Positions 46,483 through 54,466 of a stretch of 64,000 nt of DNA are shown here, in pieces. The stretch comes from Actinoplanes italicus (lineage in GTDB: Bacteria > Actinomycetota > Actinomycetes > Mycobacteriales > Micromonosporaceae), in contig NZ_PVMZ01000017.1 in the NCBI RefSeq assembly GCF_003001815.1, positions 206,894 to 270,893 on the forward strand, in the 5' to 3' direction. Under the pieces are notes generated by a model, which worked only from the letters and a program-made list of their open reading frames with translations, did no database searches and was not told the origin of the DNA. Made by a program: the position numbers and the translations under genes. Within the stretch, counting starts at the first letter, position 1. Each line of letters begins with the position of its first letter.

Positions 46483-48458
46483 CGGTGGGGCAGGACCAGG
46501 ACCTGGCCCGGGAAGATCCGGTCCGGGTCCGAGACGACGTCCCGGTTCAGGTTGAAGATCTCCCGCCAGCGGTTCTCGTTGCCGAGCTGTTCGCGGGCGA
46601 TCTTCGACAGCGAGTCACCGGGCTCGACCGTGTAGAGCTTCGGGATCGGGCCGGTCGGTGTGGCCGGGGGCAGGAACAGCACCTGACCGGGGAAGATCCG
46701 GTTCGGGTTCTGGATCGTGGCGCGGTTGAGCACGAAGATCTCCGGCCAGCGGGCCTCGTCGCCCAGTCTGTCGCGGGCGATCTTGGACAGGGTGTCGCCG
46801 CGCTGAACCGTGTACGTGCGCGGCTGCTCGCCGCCCGGCAGCACCTTGGCCAGGCGCAACAGGTCGGCCAGCTCGTACGTGCCCGGCTTGGCCGCGGGGA
46901 GCGTCGGCTTCCAGCCCGGCTGCTTGAGGATCGAGTCCTCGCTGCGGCGGACCAGCCCGACGAGCACCTCGGCGACGATCGTGCTGCCGACCGGGCCCAG
47001 GTGTGCGCCGTCGTGCAGGGCCTTCGCTTCTGCCAGGACGTAGTACCAGAGCGGGGTACGGGTCAGGAACTCGCTTCCGTCGAGGGCGGCGCGCTGGGCG
47101 TCGGACCCGGCGGCCTGGCGGATCTGGTCCTTGCTGAGCACCCGGACGCCGAGCAGGTCGGCGACGGCCTGGCCGGTGGGCAGCCGCAGGCGGTAGCCGC
47201 GCAGCAGGTTGCGCACCGCGAGGCGGCCGGCGTCGTCGGGCAGCGGGGTGCCCGACTCGTCCTTCAGCCGGAACAGGGCGCCGCCGTTGAGCGCCGCCAG
47301 ATTCGTGTCGATCTTGCGGGTCTTCATCACGGCGTCACCGGAGCCGACGATGTTCTCCCACTCGATGATCCAGTTCTCCGGCAGGCCGTCGGCCGGTTCC
47401 AGCCCCAGGTCCTCGCCGAGCTGGCCGCTCAGCGCCGTGAACACGAACAGCAGGTCCAGGCTGCCCGGCGGGCGGGTGCCGACCCGGAAGTTCGAGTTGA
47501 AGTTGTAGACACTGCGGATCATCGAGTGCCCGAACCGGTAGGCGGCCACCGCGAACTCGATCGGCATGAAGAACGGCTCGGCGTACGGATTGAACCACCG
47601 GTTGCCGTTGACCACCACGTCGTCGACGATCTTCGGGTCGGCGATCCGCTTCAGGAAGTCGTGCACCACGATGTGCTGGTAGTGCTGGCGCAGGGTGCGC
47701 CGCGCCTCCCGGAACGGCAGTCCCTGGTCGATCAGCGCGTTGTGCGCCTTCAGGAACGCCACGTGCAGCTGCGAGATGATCGTGTTCTCGTCGTTGCGGG
47801 GATCGCCGATCAGTGCGGCCCGGTCGTGCTTGATGTCAGCGCTGCGCGGCTCGCGCGGCAGGTCGTTGTCGTCGCCCTTGCCCTTCGGCCGGGCCAGCGG
47901 CGCCGGGTTAGGGTTCGGCGGGTTCGACAGGGTGATGTCGTGGACCTTGCCGAGCAGCAGCCGGTCCTCGTTGGCCGGGTCGCGCGGCGCGGGCGGCCCG
48001 TAGACGCTGTCCAGGTCTAGTGTGGCCGAACGCTGATTGCGCAGCACCTTGCGGATCTGTTCGAGGGGCAGCGGCGTCATGGCCGGGTCGAGGAGGACCT
48101 TCATGGTGCCGGAGCCGAGGCCCTGCTTCTCGTTGTCGATCTCGAGCGTGATGTCGTGGTCGATGAACTGGCCGAGATAGGTGTAGGCGGCCGGAATCGG
48201 GCTGTCGTCGTCGCGGTTCTCGTCGTCGGTCATCGCCTGACCGAGCCGCTTCAGCTTCGCGGGCGTGTCCGGTAACCGTGGCAGCAGGTTCGCCTCATCG
48301 TCCTGCAGGGTCGGGAAGAGCAGGTCGAACGGGTGCGTCGCGACGGGCGGTGCCAGCGCGAAGGCCAACTGCGACCGCGCGGCGAACTCGGCGAGTTCCT
48401 TCTTCGCCCTATCGATGTCATCGTCGGTGATCGGGCGGCCGTGTCCGAGACGAGGCAT
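46479..48458 (-). CDS. Animal-type heme peroxidase fused to two LysM domains
   Basis: Product of 659 residues without a signal peptide. The peroxidase domain (about 85-530) has the distal histidine H101 in YLGQFIDHDITLE, the catalytic arginine R221 in IGDPRNDENTI and the proximal histidine H311 in AAYRFGHSMIRSVYN, so it looks active. Two LysM domains follow (about 549-598 and 609-659; YTVQRGDTLSKIARDRLG and YTVEPGDSLSKIAREQLG), each with the BON-LysM-like NPNRIFPGQVL end. LysM binds peptidoglycan or chitin. The fusion suggests an oxidase delivered to cell walls, through an export route not seen here. Confidence 0.88.
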   Translation of the reverse strand: MPRLGHGRPITDDDIDRAKKELAEFAARSQLAFALAPPVATHPFDLLFPTLQDDEANLLPRLPDTPAKLKRLGQAMTDDENRDDDSPIPAAYTYLGQFIDHDITLEIDNEKQGLGSGTMKVLLDPAMTPLPLEQIRKVLRNQRSATLDLDSVYGPPAPRDPANEDRLLLGKVHDITLSNPPNPNPAPLARPKGKGDDNDLPREPRSADIKHDRAALIGDPRNDENTIISQLHVAFLKAHNALIDQGLPFREARRTLRQHYQHIVVHDFLKRIADPKIVDDVVVNGNRWFNPYAEPFFMPIEFAVAAYRFGHSMIRSVYNFNSNFRVGTRPPGSLDLLFVFTALSGQLGEDLGLEPADGLPENWIIEWENIVGSGDAVMKTRKIDTNLAALNGGALFRLKDESGTPLPDDAGRLAVRNLLRGYRLRLPTGQAVADLLGVRVLSKDQIRQAAGSDAQRAALDGSEFLTRTPLWYYVLAEAKALHDGAHLGPVGSTIVAEVLVGLVRRSEDSILKQPGWKPTLPAAKPGTYELADLLRLAKVLPGGEQPRTYTVQRGDTLSKIARDRLGDEARWPEIFVLNRATIQNPNRIFPGQVLFLPPATPTGPIPKLYTVEPGDSLSKIAREQLGNENRWREIFNLNRDVVSDPDRIFPGQVLVLPHR

Positions 48459-48619
48459 GGTGATCCCCTCTGATCAGTGCGAATGAGTGGTGACGCATGG
48501 GTCGGAGCTTCTCGACGTCAACGTAGGCAGCGGCCCGCCGGCGGCGAAGCCAAGTTGGCGACAGAGGCCGGTGCGGGTGTTGGCAAATGGTGCCAACGCC
48601 GGGGTGCACAATCGTCGGG

Positions 48620-49129
48620 ATGCGGATCAGGGACGCGCGGCTGGACGAGCTGTCACGGCTGCGGGAGATCGAGCGCGCCGCCGGGGCGCCGTTCCGGGAG
48701 ATCGGGATGCCGGAGATCGCGGACGACGAGCCGCCCTCGATCGAGGTCCTGACCGGTCACGTCCGCGCGGGCCGGGCGTGGGTCGCCGTGGCCGCTTTCC
48801 CGGTCGCCTATCTGCTCGCCGATCTGGTCGACGGGGATGTCCACATCGAACAGGTCTCGGTGGACCCGGCATTCGCGCGCCGGGGGATCGGGCGGCAGCT
48901 GATCGAGCACGCGGCCGCCCACGCGCGGGACATCGGCGCGCCGGCACTGACCCTCACCACCTTCGCCGAGGTGCCGTGGAACGCCCCGTACTACGCGCGC
49001 TGCGGCTTCGTCGTCCTCGCGGACGCGGAGCTCACCCCGGGACTGCACGAGATCCGGGAACACGAGGCCGCCCTCGGCCTGGACCGGTGGCCGCGGGTGT
49101 GCATGCGGCTTTTGCTGGCGGATCGCTGA
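48620..49129 (+). CDS. GNAT family N-acetyltransferase
   Basis: Product of 169 residues from the ATG at 48620 (MRIRDARLDELSRLREIE). The acetyl-CoA pyrophosphate-binding motif is VSVDPAFARRGIGRQLIEHA (RxxGxG/A). TLTTFAEVPWNAPYYARCGFVVL is the conserved C-terminal motif B of the group that includes small-molecule and polyamine acetyltransferases. Frame before this ATG is open to 48587 but unlike the family. It is a single gene, divergent from the peroxidase. Its substrate is unknown. Confidence 0.88.
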   Translation: MRIRDARLDELSRLREIERAAGAPFREIGMPEIADDEPPSIEVLTGHVRAGRAWVAVAAFPVAYLLADLVDGDVHIEQVSVDPAFARRGIGRQLIEHAAAHARDIGAPALTLTTFAEVPWNAPYYARCGFVVLADAELTPGLHEIREHEAALGLDRWPRVCMRLLLADR

Positions 49130-49191
49130 GACGGGTGAATGAGGGGATTTCGCGGCGATTCCCGCGCTTCAGGCGGCCGGGGGCAAGGAAA

Positions 49192-49551
49192 ATGCCCGCG
49201 ATGATGTCCCATGTCCTCGCCGCCGTGCTCCTCGCCGTGCCCGCCACGGCCACCGCTTCGGAGACCGCCCGGACGACGCCGTTCCGGCTCGCCGTCCCCG
49301 GTGTCACCGCGGTCGGCACCTACGATCAGACGCGGCTCACCGTGACGGTCGAGGTCACCGGCCGGCGCACCTGCGGCGTCCTCCAGCTGCGCACCGGCGG
49401 CGAGTGGGACACGGCCGCCGCGCTGTGCAAGCCGGGCACCGCGGCCATCGGCACCGAGATCGCCCGCCCGCCGTCGATCCGGCTGTGCAACGGCGACAGC
49501 CTCGCCCTGGCCGAGGGCGTCGACTGCGACCGGGTCACAACAGGCGCGTGA
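49192..49551 (+). CDS. Small secreted protein of unknown function
   Basis: Product of 119 residues; ATG at 49192 with AAGGA just upstream. A signal peptide (MPAMMSHVLAAVLLAVPATATAS) should release a mature chain of about 95 residues. Three or four cysteines (RTCGVLQL, AALCKPG, RLCNG, DCDRV) probably form disulfide bonds. No known family recognised. It overlaps the convergent TIGR03089 gene by 17 bp. Confidence 0.6.
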   Translation: MPAMMSHVLAAVLLAVPATATASETARTTPFRLAVPGVTAVGTYDQTRLTVTVEVTGRRTCGVLQLRTGGEWDTAAALCKPGTAAIGTEIARPPSIRLCNGDSLALAEGVDCDRVTTGA

Positions 49552-50239
49552 TCCCCTCGGCGGCCATCCGGTCGTCGAGCCGGGACCGGTCCAGGTTGGT
49601 GCAGAGCACGATCGACGCCCCGGCGGTCAGCGGAGCCATCAGCCAGATCAGCGGTTCCTCACAGTCGGTCGTGTCGACCAGGATCCGATCGCCGGACTCG
49701 ATCCCGCGGGCCTTCGCCAGCCGGGCGGCCACCGCGCCGTACTCCCCGAAGGTCGTGCCGTCGACCGTCGCCGCCTCACCCGCGTCGACCACGGCCGACG
49801 GCGGCGCGGCACCGAGATGGGCCCGCGCCGAAGGGGTGAAATCCCGATAACCCTGCGGTACGTCCGAAGTCGGCCCATCGCCGGCGGCCAGCCCCAGCAC
49901 GAACTGGTGCTCAGCGGGCGGCACATCCTCCAGCCAGCTGCCGACCCGTCGCCGCTCCACGAACGTCACATCCAGCGCCGGCCCGGTCTCCGGTGACAGC
50001 CCGGCCGCGCCCCAGCCGCGGAACGACACCTCGATGCCCGCCGCCCACGCCCCGAGCAGCACCGCCGCCGTCTGCCAGTGCGGCGGCAGCAGGACACCCG
50101 CCCGGCTCCCGCGCCGCAGACCGCACTCCGCGGTGAGCAGCTGAGCCGTCGCGGCCACCCAGCCACCCAGCTGGGCCGCGGTCAGGCCGGTCCGCTCACC
50201 GGTGGCGTCGTCATAGAAGGTGATCAGCTGGCCGTTCAT
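49535..50239 (-). CDS. TIGR03089 family protein (AMP-ligase-like fragment fold)
   Basis: Product of 234 residues. The whole sequence resembles the N-terminal part of acyl-CoA synthetases (LITFYDDATGERTGLTAAQLGGWVAAT, GVLLPPHWQTAAVLLGAWAAGIEVSF, WLMAPLTAGASIVLCTNLD) but lacks the AMP-binding and C-terminal domains. This is the TIGR03089 family found only in actinobacteria. Its function is unknown. ATG at 50239 has only a weak ribosome site. Confidence 0.85.
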   Translation of the reverse strand: MNGQLITFYDDATGERTGLTAAQLGGWVAATAQLLTAECGLRRGSRAGVLLPPHWQTAAVLLGAWAAGIEVSFRGWGAAGLSPETGPALDVTFVERRRVGSWLEDVPPAEHQFVLGLAAGDGPTSDVPQGYRDFTPSARAHLGAAPPSAVVDAGEAATVDGTTFGEYGAVAARLAKARGIESGDRILVDTTDCEEPLIWLMAPLTAGASIVLCTNLDRSRLDDRMAAEGITRLL

Positions 50240-50268
50240 CGCGACACACCCTAGCGGGAGCCGGCCCG

Positions 50269-50550
50269 TCAGGCCGCCTGGATGCGGTGGAGCTCGCGGG
50301 CCTCGGAGGCGTACCGCGCCAGCAGATGAACGGTCCGCGGGCCGGCCTCGCCGTCGACCGGTAGCCCGGTGCGGTCCTGGAAGTAGCGGACCGCCTCGTC
50401 GAGCTCCGCGTCGTCGGCGCCGACGCGGACGCCGAGCTCGGCGAACAGCACCCGCAACTCCTCCGGATCGGCCGGCGGCACCGGCTCCGACCAGCCGATG
50501 ATCCCGCCGACGGCATTGCCGACCAGGCTGAGCATTCCCCGTGCGGACAT
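50269..50550 (-). CDS. Small peptidoglycan-binding-like domain protein
   Basis: Product of 93 residues from the ATG at 50550 (GGGAGG 5 nt upstream). A hydrophobic start (MLSLVGNAVGGIIGW) is followed by LRVLFAELGVRVGADDAELDEAVRYFQDRTGLPVDGEAGPRTVHLL. That matches the helical repeat of PG_binding_1 domains (FQ..tGL.vDG.aG..T). There is no catalytic part. It may be secreted or membrane-bound and bind wall polymers. The 218 bp upstream (50551-50768) holds nothing I can support. Confidence 0.7.
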   Translation of the reverse strand: MSARGMLSLVGNAVGGIIGWSEPVPPADPEELRVLFAELGVRVGADDAELDEAVRYFQDRTGLPVDGEAGPRTVHLLARYASEARELHRIQAA

Positions 50551-50768
50551 CGTGACCTCCCGATTGGTGGTGGGTGAACCCAGCATCTCGGGAGGATCTG
50601 TGCCCTGCATCTGCCCACCGTCTCCAAACCCTGTGCGCGACTGCGACTTTCGGCCGATCGGGGTGTCGACGCCGTCACGCAGACAACGCGGGTCACGGGT
50701 AACTGGCAGCTGTGATTCGCGTCAATCCCCTCATCCGGTGGAGACATATACGGATAAATCGGACCTCA

Positions 50769-51221
50769 TCAGGTGCGGCAGAGCGTCGACCGAGCCAGAG
50801 ACACCAGCTTGCGCGCCTCGGCCTCCGGCAGGCCGTACTCGGCGAGTTCGGCCGCCGCCGACCGCCTCGTCGTCCCGATGGCCAGCGACTCGCACGCCTG
50901 CCCGCCCATCTCGGTGATCTCCTCGTTGCGCAGGTCCATCGCCACCTCCGGCAACGTCGCGCGTACCGCCGCGAGAAACCGCTCGTCCGACGGCGGCTCC
51001 AGTTCCCGTTTCGGCGCCTCCGACTCCCTTTTCGGCGCTTGCGGCCCCTTTTTCGGCGTCGGCGCGTCCGGGCTCGGCGTCACCGCGGCCGCCGCCGCGG
51101 TCACCCCGGGCGAGGCGGGCGCCGGTCCGGGGTCTTTCCATTGCGGTACGGGCGGAGCCGTCGCGCATCCCGCCATCATCGTCACGGCCACCCCCGTCGC
51201 GACCAGCGCCAGCCGCCTCAC
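50769..51221 (-). CDS. DUF732 family lipoprotein
   Basis: Product of 150 residues. A lipoprotein signal ends in the lipobox VTMMAGCAT (C about residue 19). A Pro/Lys/Glu-rich spacer with a short repeat (APKRESEAPKRELE) leads to a DUF732 domain: ERFLAAVRATLPEVAM, then QACESLAIG and LVSLARSTLCRT with the paired cysteines. DUF732 proteins are common surface proteins of mycobacteria and relatives. The GTG start overlaps the stop of the repeat protein gene upstream (GTGA). A second DUF732 lipoprotein lies at 63533. Confidence 0.82.
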   Translation of the reverse strand: MRRLALVATGVAVTMMAGCATAPPVPQWKDPGPAPASPGVTAAAAAVTPSPDAPTPKKGPQAPKRESEAPKRELEPPSDERFLAAVRATLPEVAMDLRNEEITEMGGQACESLAIGTTRRSAAAELAEYGLPEAEARKLVSLARSTLCRT

Positions 51222-51598
51222 CGGTCCTCCCGCAGCGCCGCCGGCCGACCGGCGCGCAGCGCCATCGCCGGTTCGCTGATCGTCGGCCCGAACGGTCGCC
51301 GCTCCACGGTCGGCCGCGGTCTGCTCATCACCGAAGCGAGTGCCCTTCTGTGCTCCCGTACGGTCCGGGCCGGCTCCGGTTCTGGTTGCGATGTCGTGCT
51401 CGGGCTGTGCGGGGCCGGTTCGGGGTGCGATGTGGTGGGGCTGTGCGGGGCCGGTTCGGGGTGCGATGTGGTGGGGCTGTGCGGGGACGGGCCGGGGTGC
51501 GATGTGGTGGTCGGGCTGTGCGGGGACGGGTCGGGGAGAAACACCCGGCCGACCCTAGACGCCGGTGCCGGTGACGACAGTTGCCGCGCCGCAACCAC
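51218..51598 (-). CDS. Proline-rich repeat protein coupled to DUF732 lipoprotein
   Basis: Product of up to 126 residues. Its centre is a 12-residue repeat, SHPEPAPHSPTT, in about four copies, matching a 36-bp DNA repeat at about 51390-51540. The C-terminal part (SRPRPTVERRPFGPTISEP) is basic. There is no signal peptide from this start. Its TGA overlaps the GTG of the DUF732 lipoprotein gene, which favours real translation; otherwise it could be an open frame over a noncoding repeat. No known family. Confidence 0.45.
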   Translation of the reverse strand: MVAARQLSSPAPASRVGRVFLPDPSPHSPTTTSHPGPSPHSPTTSHPEPAPHSPTTSHPEPAPHSPSTTSQPEPEPARTVREHRRALASVMSRPRPTVERRPFGPTISEPAMALRAGRPAALREDR

Positions 51599-51716
51599 CC
51601 GGTCGGGCTACCGGCGGGCGTTCCCGCTCCGGCGGTTCTGGCCGGGCGGGCGCCGGTACAGCCAAGTCACAGACGGCTCACCGCTGCGGAACAACATCGG
51701 GGCGCAATCTCGAGTC

Positions 51717-52538
51717 ATGACGGACCTGATGACGCGCCCTCCACAGAACGACCACGACCACGATCCGTTCGGGCGGCCGGTCCAGGTGGAGCCACGCGAC
51801 TCGCGGTGGAAGCGGCGGATCGCCGGCGGTGCGGCCGTGCTCGCACTCATCGCCGGCGGCAGCGCCACAGGAGCGTTCCTCGCCGAGAACCACCTGACCG
51901 GCCGACCCGTACCGGCCGCGACGGCCGCCACCACCGTCACCGAGGACGCGAACCTCGCGCCGATCGTGGCGAAGGTGCAGCCCGGCATCGTGACCGTGCT
52001 GGTCGCCGACTCCCTGGGCTCGGGTGTGGTCCTCACCGCCGACGGCCTGATCCTCACCAACAACCACGTCGTCGAGGGCGGCGGCACCGTCAGCGTGCGC
52101 CTCTCCGACGGCCGGACCGTACCGGCCCGCATCGCCGCCACCGACGCCGCCCACGACCTGGCGCTCGTGCAGGCCACCGGGCTGTCCGGGCTCACCCCGG
52201 TCACGTTCGCCACCGACGACAGCATCGCGATCGGCGACACGGTCCTGGCCTTCGGTGCGCCGCTGGGCCTGGAGGGGACCGTGACCTCGGGCATCGTCTC
52301 CGCGTTGGACCGCAGTGTCGACACCGGCGGCGATGAGCTGACCGGCCTGCTGCAGACCGACGCCGCCATCAACCAGGGCAACTCCGGCGGTGCGCTGGTC
52401 GACACCTCCGGCCGTGTCGTGGGCATCAACGTCGCGATCGCCACGACCGGCGACAGCAGCGGCAGCGTAGGCCTCGGGTTCGCCATCCCGGCAGACACCG
52501 CGACGGCGGTCGTCAACCAGCTCCGCGCCCAGCTCTGA
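51717..52538 (+). CDS. S1C (DegP/HtrA-like) serine protease without PDZ domain
   Basis: Product of 273 residues from the ATG at 51717. A cytoplasmic head of about 30 residues and one membrane helix (RRIAGGAAVLALIAGGSATG) anchor a trypsin-like domain outside the cell. The triad is intact: H117 (LTNNHVVEG), D147 (AAHDLALV) and S223 (INQGNSGGAL). It ends after the protease fold (GLGFAIPADTATAVV), so the PDZ domain of typical HtrA proteins is absent. It probably trims or degrades misfolded or signalling proteins at the surface. It is a single gene, 23 bp before a small unknown gene. Confidence 0.9.
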   Translation: MTDLMTRPPQNDHDHDPFGRPVQVEPRDSRWKRRIAGGAAVLALIAGGSATGAFLAENHLTGRPVPAATAATTVTEDANLAPIVAKVQPGIVTVLVADSLGSGVVLTADGLILTNNHVVEGGGTVSVRLSDGRTVPARIAATDAAHDLALVQATGLSGLTPVTFATDDSIAIGDTVLAFGAPLGLEGTVTSGIVSALDRSVDTGGDELTGLLQTDAAINQGNSGGALVDTSGRVVGINVAIATTGDSSGSVGLGFAIPADTATAVVNQLRAQL

Positions 52539-52561
52539 CTGTATCGCCCTATATTGCCCTG

Positions 52562-52912
52562 GTGGCTACCTACATCCGGTGGTACTACGCCGAAGAGGAC
52601 CTGTGGTGTTACGACGAACTCGACGAGGACCGCCACTCCGTCCGGCACGTCGAGCGGCGCGACCGCGACGGCGCGTTCTTCGCGGCCGCGTCGCTTGCCG
52701 AGGTCGTGCACGCCCGGGACACGGGTGGGTTCGAGGCGGTCGTCGCCTATGAACGCGCATACGGCGTTAGCCCGGAACAGCCCTTCGACTACTTTGCCCC
52801 GGATGACGCGGTGGAATGCCGCTTCGGGCCGATCGCCGAGCAGGATTTCGAGCGGATCTGGCGGAAGGCGCGACAGGCCCGCCGCCGAAACGGCGGCCCA
52901 CACCCCCGGTGA
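52562..52912 (+). CDS. Small conserved-looking hypothetical protein
   Basis: Product of 116 residues, start GTG at 52562. The sequence is acidic and aromatic at the N-terminus (ATYIRWYYAEEDLWCYDELDED) and basic at the end (RKARQARRRNGG). It looks globular, with no signal or membrane segment and normal codon use. No family recognised. It follows the S1C protease by 23 bp and may share its transcript. It is the last gene before a 1.5-kb repeat-filled region. Confidence 0.6.
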   Translation: MATYIRWYYAEEDLWCYDELDEDRHSVRHVERRDRDGAFFAAASLAEVVHARDTGGFEAVVAYERAYGVSPEQPFDYFAPDDAVECRFGPIAEQDFERIWRKARQARRRNGGPHPR

Positions 52913-52985
52913 CCAGCACCTGGCAGGAGCCACAGCGGAGCCATGCAGGAGCCACGGGGGAGCCGCGCGGGAGCCGAGAGGCCAT
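52913..52985 (+). repeat. Short GGAGCCA-type repeats after the hypothetical gene
   Basis: GGAGCC recurs at 10-13-bp steps about six times between 52925 and 52977 (AGGAGCCACAGC, GGAGCCATGCA, GGAGCCACGGG and so on). It leads directly into the 40-bp array. Confidence 0.6.
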
Positions 52986-53002
52986 GCGGCCAGCCGCAAG
53001 AC

Positions 53003-53640
53003 AGAACGTTCAGTCTCGCTAGGGCGTGGCCCCTCCGGTGGTAGGAGCTTCGGTTCGCTGGGGCGTCGCCGCTTTCAGCGGTAGGAGCTTCGGTTCGCTG
53101 GGGTGTCGCCGCTTTCAGCGGTAGGAGCTTCGGTTCGCTGGGGTGTCGCGGTTTTCAGTGGTGGGACGTTCTGTCTGGCTTGGGTGTCGTCCCTCCGGTG
53201 GTAGAAGCTTCGATTCGCTGGGTGTCGCCTTCACCGGTAGGACGTTCTGTCTGGCTGGGGCGTCGCCGCTTTCAGCGGTAGCTTCGGTTCGCTGGCGTGC
53301 CGCGGTTTTCAGTGGTAGGACGTTCGTCTGGCTGCGGTGTCGGCCCTTCCAGGGGTAGAACGTTCTGTCTGGCGGGGGTGTCGCCGCGCTTCATCCAAAG
53401 AACGTTCTGTCTTGTCGGGGCCTCCCGGAGGTAGAACGTTCTGTCTAGTTCGGGGGCTTGGTCTTACCGAGATGAAACGTTCTGTCTTGCTGGCGGGCGG
53501 GGCTTCTCTGGGCTGGGCTCTTTCGGGCTGGGCTTTTCCGGGCTGGGCTTCTCTGAGCTGGGCTTTTCCGGGCTGGGACGTGCTGTATTGCTTGAGAGCT
53601 GGGCCCTCCAGCGGCGGAACCTTCTGTCTTGCTCGGGGTG
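53003..53640 (+). repeat. About 13-unit tandem array of roughly 40-bp hairpin units
   Basis: Units start at 53003, 53043, 53083, 53123, 53163, 53203, 53239, 53280, 53317, 53357, 53399 and 53433, with further degenerate ones at about 53475 and 53617. Each begins with one of two variants, AGAACGTTCTGTCT (containing the palindrome AGAACGTTCT) or AGGAGCTTCGGTTC. Then comes GCTGGGGTGTCGCC, then a small dyad such as CCGCTTTCAGCGG or CCTCCGG. Lengths range from 34 to 43 bp. At 53500-53578 a second repeat of about 15 bp (GGGCTGGGCTTTTCC) interrupts it. No unique spacers, so not CRISPR. Confidence 0.85.
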
Positions 53641-53680
53641 GGCGGGCGCCGTTCGGGGGGAGGCCACCAGCGCGTTATTT

Positions 53681-53730
53681 GATCGGCCAGCCGTGCCTGG
53701 TGCACCCTTCCCGGCCCGGGAGGCAGCCGT
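53681..53730 (-). repeat. Fragment of the repeat module (third copy)
   Basis: These 50 bp (GATCGGCCAGCCGTGCCTGG then CCCTTCCCGGCC then GGAGGCAGC) match one VNTR unit plus the adjoining GGAGGCAGC of module copy B (54234-54285), in the same orientation. It is a single-unit relic. Confidence 0.6.
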
Positions 53731-53972
53731 AGGACACAGCTGGCCTCTGAAAGGGCCTAGATGATCATCCAGCTCAGCGTTGGCGCTGTTATCGAGATGT
53801 CCGGGCCGTCCAACTCTTCGATCAGTGCCCGGCCGATCTCCGGAGTCGAGTCGTGCGATCACGGCGGACGTGATCCGGACGAGGCGTGGCGGGGCCGTTC
53901 GCACAGCGGAGGCTGTTCAGGGGAGGTCGGGATCAGCCACGGCTCGCCCGGGCCCTGATCGGAATGCGGCTA
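53731..53972. other. Gene-free stretch between repeats
   Basis: About 240 bp with no supportable gene. Open frames exist on both strands but show no family resemblance. Confidence 0.4.
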
Positions 53973-54466
53973 GACACCTTTTACGGTCAGGGGCTGGTGG
54001 GGACAGTCCTGTCCCGGGCCGCCTGATCGCCCAGCCGTGCCCGGTGAACCCTTCCCCAGGCCGCCTGATCGTCCAGCGGTGGGCGGTGAACCCTTCCCCG
54101 GACTGTTGATCGTTCAGCGGTGGGCGGTGAACCCTTCCCCGGACCGCGTGATCGTCCAGCGGTGGGCGGTGAACCCTTCCCCGGGCTGTTGATCGCCCAG
54201 CCGTGGCAGGTGACCCCTTCCCCGGACCGCGTGATCGCCCAGCCGTGGGCGGCGAACCCTTCACCGGGCCGGAGGCAGCGATATCCCGGAGCCCGGCTCC
54301 GAAAACGGCCGTAGTTGATCGTCCAGCACCGGGTCGCGGCGGTAACCGACCCCGCGAGCCCGGAGCCCACGACGGTAAAGCTCGCCATCAGCCGACCGAG
54401 CGCCACCGACGGCTCAGACGGATGCGGCCGACGGGCCCGGGAACCCCGACTGCGAAAGCTCCCTAG
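53973..54466 (-). repeat. Repeat module copy B, 3' of the leucine-rich protein gene
   Basis: Read on the minus strand, this block begins at the TAG stop (54465-54463) of the gene upstream and ends at 53973. It matches module A (37530-38115) at about 90% by eye in its first 210 bp, including a 48-bp identity at 54263-54310. It carries six tandem units of 41-42 bp and ends in the same 20-bp sequence (53973-53992). It has fewer units than A, so the tandem part varies in number. Confidence 0.85.

Noticed and set aside
53003..53640. CRISPR array
   Set aside because: Units are repeated along their whole length with no unique spacers, lengths vary from 34 to 43 bp, and there are no cas genes.
53464..53904. 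Minus-strand open frame with SPEKPSPEKP repeats
   Set aside because: Built largely from the nested 15-bp repeat and a module fragment; no family resemblance or credible start.
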